A stretch of DNA of 64,000 nt from Variovorax paradoxus. Lineage in GTDB: Bacteria; Pseudomonadota; Gammaproteobacteria; Burkholderiales; Burkholderiaceae_C. The number at the start of each line of letters is the position of its first letter. Positions within the stretch are counted from its first letter, which is position 1. The stretch is from contig NZ_CP045644.1 of NCBI RefSeq assembly GCF_009498455.1, positions 3,289,001-3,353,000 on the forward strand, read 5' to 3'. Below, piece after piece: positions 59,966 to 64,000 of the stretch. The position numbers were made by a program, and so were the translations under genes. The notes under the pieces are model-generated. The model saw only the letters and a program-made list of their open reading frames with translations. It ran no database searches and had not been told where the DNA came from.

Positions 59966-60949
59966 TCAATCCACCTTCGCGCCCGACACCTGCACCAGCT
60001 TCTGGATCACCGGCCCACTGGCCTCGAAGTTCTTCCTGAACTCGGCCGAGCTGTTGCCCATGCCCACCAGGCCGAAGGCCTGGAAGCGCGCCTTCATGGC
60101 GGCGGTCTGCACGACGGCGCGGGCTTCCTTCTCCAGCCGGGCGAGGATGGGTGCGGGGGTCTTGGCGGGGGCGGTCAGCATCACGCCGCCGAGGGGCTTG
60201 AACTCGTCGTCGGGGAAGCCGGCCTCGACCATGGTGGGCACGTTGGCCAGCTCGGGCAGGCGCTTGTCGCCGACGATGGCCAGGGCCTTCAGGCGGCCGC
60301 TGGCGAGGTGCGGGGCCATGGTGCCCAGGGTGCCGATGCCCATCGGGATCTGGCCGCCGAGGATGTCCTGGATCATCGGTGCCTCGCCCTTGTAGGCGGC
60401 ATGCGCCATGTCGAGGTGACGTGATTCGCTCAGGTGCGCCATCAGCAGGTGGCTCGAAGAACCGACGCCGAACGAGCCGTAGTTGACCTTGCCCTTGTTG
60501 GCGGTGGCCCAGCTCACCAGCTCCTTCATGTTCTGCACGGGCACGTCCTTGCCGACCGCGAACACGAGGCTGGCCGAGCAGATCTCGGTGATGAAGGCGA
60601 AGTCGCGCCGCACGTCGTAGGGCACCTTCGAGAACATGTAGGGCGCGTAGTAGATCGGCGTGGCATGCGAGAAGAACAGCGTGTAGCCGTCGGGCGCCGC
60701 ACGTGCCACCGCCGAGGCGCCGAGCAGGCCGGAGGCGCCGGGCTTGTTGTCCACGATGACGGTCTGGCCCAGGCGCTTGCCGAGTTCGTCGGCCATCACG
60801 CGCGCGAGCACGTCGGTGGCGCCGCCGGGTGGTGCCGGCAGCACGAGCGTGATGGTCCGCGTCGGGTAGTCCTGCGCGAAGGCGAGGGTGCTGCAGGCGA
60901 GGGCGGCGATGCCGATCAGCCGTCTGGCGAAATGAGATGTGCTGTGCAT
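59966..60949 (-). CDS. Bug/TctC-family periplasmic binding protein
   Basis: A 327-residue Bug protein. The signal peptide covers about residues 1-25 (RRLIGIAALACSTLAFAQ), then DYPTRTITLVLPAPPGGATD. VIVDNKPGASGLLGASAVAR, RAAPDGYTLFFSHATPIY and HAAYKGEAPMIQDILGGQ follow. It most resembles the Bug protein at 29840, another sign of copied modules. It is 41 bases after the feruloyl-CoA-synthetase-like gene and is followed by a terminator, so it closes the operon entering from the right. Confidence 0.93.
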   Translation of the reverse strand: MHSTSHFARRLIGIAALACSTLAFAQDYPTRTITLVLPAPPGGATDVLARVMADELGKRLGQTVIVDNKPGASGLLGASAVARAAPDGYTLFFSHATPIYYAPYMFSKVPYDVRRDFAFITEICSASLVFAVGKDVPVQNMKELVSWATANKGKVNYGSFGVGSSSHLLMAHLSESRHLDMAHAAYKGEAPMIQDILGGQIPMGIGTLGTMAPHLASGRLKALAIVGDKRLPELANVPTMVEAGFPDDEFKPLGGVMLTAPAKTPAPILARLEKEARAVVQTAAMKARFQAFGLVGMGNSSAEFRKNFEASGPVIQKLVQVSGAKVD

Positions 60950-60990
60950 GGTGTCTCCGTTTTTTCTGTGAAGGCGAGGCGGACGCGCGT

Positions 60991-62877
60991 TCAGGCGCGC
61001 GCCACCTGCGGGCCGGGCTGCGGCTCGAACAGTTGCGCCACCCGGTCGGCCCGGCGCGCGCGCGTGGCCGACTGGTTGACGTAGCCCTTGTCGGCGATTT
61101 CGTTGGCGTCCATCGAGGGCGGCTCGGCCATCAGCAGCAGACGCTCGACGCGCAGGCTGGCGCTGCCGGTGTCCTTGCGCAGGCGCTCGCCGAGGGCCGC
61201 GACCAGGGCCGGATGCACGACGAGTTCGGCGGCGTCCAGGCCCGCGAGTTCGGGCAGCAGGCGCTGGCAGGCTGCCACGTTGGGCCAGGCCAGCGCGGCG
61301 ACGTAGGTCTGGTCGTGGCCGCAGATGACCGCATCAGTGATCAGCGGCGCGCAGCGCTCGACCAGCCCGAGGCGGATGGCGCCGGTGCGCACCCAGGTGC
61401 CGTTGACCAGCTTGAAGTCTTCCGCCACGCGGCCGTCGAAGCGCATGCCCCGGGTGGGGTCGTTCGCATCGACCAGCCGCACCGCGTCGCCGAGCTTGAA
61501 AAAACCTTCCTCGTCGAATGCCGCGGCCGTGAGCTCGGGCTGCGCGACATAGCCGCTGAAGTTGTGGGCGCCGCGCACCCGGATCTCGTAGCGCTCGCCC
61601 TCCAGTGGCACCAGCTTGATCTCGGTGCCGGGCGCGGGCGCGCCGATGTTGGCCAGGTCGTCGCAGGCCCAGTTGCGGTAGGTGCCCACGCCGGTGGTTT
61701 CCGTCGAAGCCAGCCCGGTGCCGAACACGATGCGTTCGCCCACGGTGCGTTCGGCCACGCGCTGGATGCGCTCGTTGACGTCCTGGGGCAGGCTGGCGCC
61801 GCCGTAGCCGAAGTTGACGACGCGGGCGAACAGGCTGCGCGCCAGCTGCGGGTCGCGCTCGAGTTCGGTCGCGAGCATGGTCCACGCCGAGGGCACGCTG
61901 GTCAGCAGCGTGGGCGACACCTCGCGCAGGTTGCGCACCGTGCGTTCGAACAGGCCCGGCAGCGGCTTGCCGTCGTCGATGTAGTGCGTAGCGCCGAGCA
62001 GCACCGCGCGCCCGAGGTTGAGCACGCCGCCCAGGGCGTGGTGCCAAGGCAGCCAGTCGAGGAACACGGGGGGCTCGTCCTGCTCGGCGAAGCTGGCGAA
62101 CATGTCCGACTGGCTCGCCGCCGTCGCCTGCAGGTTGCGGTAGCTGAGGGGCACGCCCTTGGGCACGCCGGTGGAGCCGGAGGTGAAGAGAATCCGGGCG
62201 ATGTCGTCCGGGCGGATGGCCGCGTGCGCGGCGGCCACGCGGTCGCGGCGTGCGGCCGTGAGCTCGAGCGCCGAGAGCGCGTGCCACGACAGGGCGCCCG
62301 GTGCGGCACCGTGCACCGCGATCACCGGCACGTCGGGGCCGCCGACGGCAGCCACAGCGCGTTCGAAGGTGGCGCCGTCCTGCACGAACAGCGCCGCCGG
62401 CGGCACGAGTTCGCACACGCCCTTCAGGCGCGCGAAGTCGCGGCTCAGCAGCGAATAGGCGGGCGACACCGGCGCGACCGGCACGCCGACGTATTCGGCC
62501 GCCAGCAGCAGCACCAGCTGCTCCAGCGAGTTGGGCGAGAGCACGACCAGCGGGCGGCCCTGGCCCAGGCCGAGTTCGAGCAAAGCTGCGCCCACGGCCT
62601 GCACCTGCTGCCACAGGGCGCGCCAGGTGATGCGGTTCCATTCGCCGCTGTGCGCGTCGCGTTCGCAGAAGGCCGGCAGGTCGCCGCGGCGTTCGGCCCA
62701 GTGGGGGATGTAGCCCGCGAAGCCTGTGCGGCCCGTGGCCTTGGGCGTGAGCGGGGAGCGCAGGATCAGCGTGCCGTCGGCGCGCCGTTCGCACAGGGTC
62801 TGGCGAATCGCGTACGGCACGGCCCGGTAGCGCACCGCAGTGGGTGCCCGGGTGGGTTCGTCGGCGAGGGTTGTCAT
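60991..62877 (-). CDS. Feruloyl-CoA synthetase-like acyl-CoA ligase
   Basis: A 628-residue ANL ligase of the long feruloyl-CoA synthetase (Fcs) type. The N-terminus has a Fcs-like lead (DGTLILRSPLTPKATGRTGF). The adenylation motif is LFTSGSTGVPKGVPLSYRN, then DWLPWHHALGGVLNLG, FGTGLASTETTGVGTY and MRFDGRVAEDFKLVNGTWV. The C-terminus ends with PSMDANEIADKGYVNQSA. It would activate a hydroxycinnamate-like or other aryl/alicyclic acid. The start at 62877 (MTTLADEPTRAP) is preferred over an upstream Met at 62910. It lies 91 bases after the SDR stop. Confidence 0.91.
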   Translation of the reverse strand: MTTLADEPTRAPTAVRYRAVPYAIRQTLCERRADGTLILRSPLTPKATGRTGFAGYIPHWAERRGDLPAFCERDAHSGEWNRITWRALWQQVQAVGAALLELGLGQGRPLVVLSPNSLEQLVLLLAAEYVGVPVAPVSPAYSLLSRDFARLKGVCELVPPAALFVQDGATFERAVAAVGGPDVPVIAVHGAAPGALSWHALSALELTAARRDRVAAAHAAIRPDDIARILFTSGSTGVPKGVPLSYRNLQATAASQSDMFASFAEQDEPPVFLDWLPWHHALGGVLNLGRAVLLGATHYIDDGKPLPGLFERTVRNLREVSPTLLTSVPSAWTMLATELERDPQLARSLFARVVNFGYGGASLPQDVNERIQRVAERTVGERIVFGTGLASTETTGVGTYRNWACDDLANIGAPAPGTEIKLVPLEGERYEIRVRGAHNFSGYVAQPELTAAAFDEEGFFKLGDAVRLVDANDPTRGMRFDGRVAEDFKLVNGTWVRTGAIRLGLVERCAPLITDAVICGHDQTYVAALAWPNVAACQRLLPELAGLDAAELVVHPALVAALGERLRKDTGSASLRVERLLLMAEPPSMDANEIADKGYVNQSATRARRADRVAQLFEPQPGPQVARA

Positions 62878-62968
62878 GTGTGTCGTGTCTCCGGAATTTT
62901 TCTGGCCCAACGCGAGGCCGCGGGCGTGTCAGGCCACCCGCGGCCGTCCCCACTTTGCGCGTGTTTAC

Positions 62969-63793
62969 TTACTGCGGCGAGCCGGCCACCGCCACGATCT
63001 GGCCGGTGATGTAATTCGACTCGGGCAGGCAGAACAGGTACACCGCGCCGGCCGCTTCTTCCGGCGTGCCGCCGCGGCCCAGCGGGTTGCGCTGCGCATG
63101 CGACTTCAGCAACTCGGGGTTCAGCCCCACGCGGATGTCGCGGCCTTCGATGTTCACGGTGGCGCCGGCCTTGGCATCGGCATTGGTCATGCGGGTGTGG
63201 ATCAGGCCGAAGGCCACCGCGTTGACGTTGACCTTGAAGCGGCCCCACTCGCGGCTGAGCGCGCGCGTCATGCCGATCACGCCGGCCTTGGCCGACGAGT
63301 AGTTCATCTGTCCGGCATTGCCGTTCAGCGCCGAGGTCGACGAGACGTTGACCACTTTGCGGTACACCTCGATGCCCTTTTCCTGGTCGGCCTGCGCCTG
63401 CGCCTTGATGACCGGGTAGGCCGCGCGCAGGATGCGGAAGGGCGCCGTCATGTGGCAGTCGACGATGGCGTGCCACTGCTCGTCGGTCATGCGCTGGATC
63501 ACGTCGTCCCAGGTGAAGCCGGCGTTGTTGACGATGATGTCGATGCCCTTGAAGTGGTCCATCGCCGTCTTGATGTAGCGCTCGGCGAAGTCGGGCGCGC
63601 TGACGTTGCCCGCGCAGGCCACCGCCTCGGCGCCGCTCTTCTTCAGCAGCTCGACCGTCTCCTGCGCCGGGTCGGCGTCCAGGTCGTTGACCACGATGCG
63701 TGCGCCCTGGCTGGCCAGCTTCATGGCGATGGCCTGGCCGATGCCGCGACCCGAACCGGTGACCAGTGCCACCTTGCCGTCAAGAGTTCCCAT
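62969..63793 (-). CDS. SDR-family 3-hydroxyacyl-CoA dehydrogenase-like, paralogue of 17847
   Basis: A 274-residue SDR of the same length as the 17847 gene and nearly colinear with it: VALVTGSGRGIGQAIAMKLA, NNAGFTWDDVIQRMTDEQWH, then ISSTSALNGNAG-type active-site residues and YSSAK. The start at 63793 (MGTLDGKV) matches the paralogue MGKLDGKV. The two differ at scattered positions, so they are diverged copies rather than an assembly duplicate. It follows a MaoC gene by 40 bases and should oxidise the hydroxyacyl-CoA that MaoC produces. Confidence 0.94.
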   Translation of the reverse strand: MGTLDGKVALVTGSGRGIGQAIAMKLASQGARIVVNDLDADPAQETVELLKKSGAEAVACAGNVSAPDFAERYIKTAMDHFKGIDIIVNNAGFTWDDVIQRMTDEQWHAIVDCHMTAPFRILRAAYPVIKAQAQADQEKGIEVYRKVVNVSSTSALNGNAGQMNYSSAKAGVIGMTRALSREWGRFKVNVNAVAFGLIHTRMTNADAKAGATVNIEGRDIRVGLNPELLKSHAQRNPLGRGGTPEEAAGAVYLFCLPESNYITGQIVAVAGSPQ

Positions 63794-63833
63794 GTGTCTA
63801 TCTCCAGAAATGAATGAGTGAATGGATGGGGGT

Positions 63834-64000
63834 TCAGAGCGCGACCACGGCATCGCCCACGATGCGGGTCTCGCCGTACTGGTTGCGCGTTTCGATTGCG
63901 AGCTTCACGCGCTGCTCGCCGTTCACCTCGAACTTCTCGACCACCCGGCCCGTGCAGGTGATCTGGTGGCCCAGGTGCGTGATGCCGGTGAAGCGCACGC
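63834..64000 (-). CDS. MaoC-type hydratase, partial (C-terminal part)
   Basis: On the minus strand a frame runs from the right edge to a stop at 63834, giving about 54 residues: RFTGITHLGHQITCTGRVVE, then NQYGETRIVGDAVVAL. This closely matches the C-terminal third of the MaoC subunit at 29404 (FVGITHLGHQITCAGKVVEK and NQYGDTKVLGDAVVAV). The catalytic N-terminal part lies outside the window. It is probably the hydratase preceding the SDR in another copy of the beta-oxidation module. Confidence 0.88.
   Translation of the reverse strand, partial: VRFTGITHLGHQITCTGRVVEKFEVNGEQRVKLAIETRNQYGETRIVGDAVVAL

Noticed and set aside
1..64000. tRNA, rRNA, CRISPR, insertion sequence, prophage or toxin-antitoxin genes
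   Set aside because: None was recognised: no direct-repeat arrays, transposase motifs, integrase genes or cloverleaf-like sequences were seen by eye.

Overview
The window is GC-rich, densely packed bacterial DNA with short gaps, many 1-4 nt stop/start overlaps, and five periplasmic Bug/TctC-type binding proteins. That style, and the gene families present, point to a Burkholderiales betaproteobacterium (Variovorax/Acidovorax/Bordetella-like). The taxon is an inference. No tRNA, rRNA, CRISPR array, insertion sequence or phage gene was recognised, and no gene-free stretch exceeds about 300 bases.

Layout. 1-5075 (minus strand): a possible partial gene at the edge, a Crp/Fnr regulator, a metallo-beta-lactamase-fold hydrolase with an apparent frameshift near its 3' end, etfA, etfB (TTG start) and an alpha-methylacyl-CoA racemase-like protein. 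5301-6957: an IclR regulator and a CitE-type lyase. 7150-16224 (plus): a tightly coupled operon of MmgE/PrpD, MaoC hydratase, acyl-CoA dehydrogenase, second MaoC, class III CoA-transferase, CitE-type lyase, Bug protein and NDP-forming acyl-CoA synthetase. It looks like a route for a small branched dicarboxylate by way of its CoA ester. 21065-16211 (minus): a beta-oxidation module (dehydrogenase, thiolase, SDR, Cys-less thiolase homologue, DUF35 partner). 21312-25863 (plus): acyl-CoA ligase, SDR, dehydrogenase, MaoC. 25854-28685 (minus): a large MalT-like LuxR regulator. 28938-31942 (plus): a split MaoC pair and two Bug proteins. 31956-37039: accessory genes (hydrolase, AraC, NTF2-like, quinone reductase, LysR, DUF2889). 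37211-43378 (plus): two acyl-CoA ligases, a large dehydrogenase and a nitronate monooxygenase-like flavoprotein. 52986-43392 (minus): a nine-gene module with five acyl-CoA dehydrogenases in all, four of them in two adjacent pairs. 53083-55887: a second MalT-like LuxR regulator. 56098-64000: AraC, nitrilase, an acyl-CoA ligase, Bug, a feruloyl-CoA-synthetase-like ligase, an SDR and a partial MaoC.

How the genes work together. The window is almost entirely acyl-CoA chemistry: activation (CoA ligases, CoA-transferases), dehydrogenation (nine FAD dehydrogenases feeding the ETF pair), hydration (MaoC/crotonase), 3-hydroxyacyl oxidation (SDRs) and thiolytic or retro-aldol cleavage (thiolase-fold proteins, CitE lyases). 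Several modules are paralogous copies: 16211-21065, 43392-52986, and the one entering at 62969.

The most interesting non-coding signal is a 17-bp dyad, approximately CYACCC-N5-GGGTRG. It occurs eight times, confined to six divergent promoter regions (near 5.2, 21.2, 28.8, 37.1, 53.0 and 58.2 kb). This suggests that most of the window is one regulon, plausibly controlled by the twin MalT-like regulators. A second, unrelated dyad (CATCAC-N4-GTGATG, two copies) sits in the CitE/PrpD divergent promoter.
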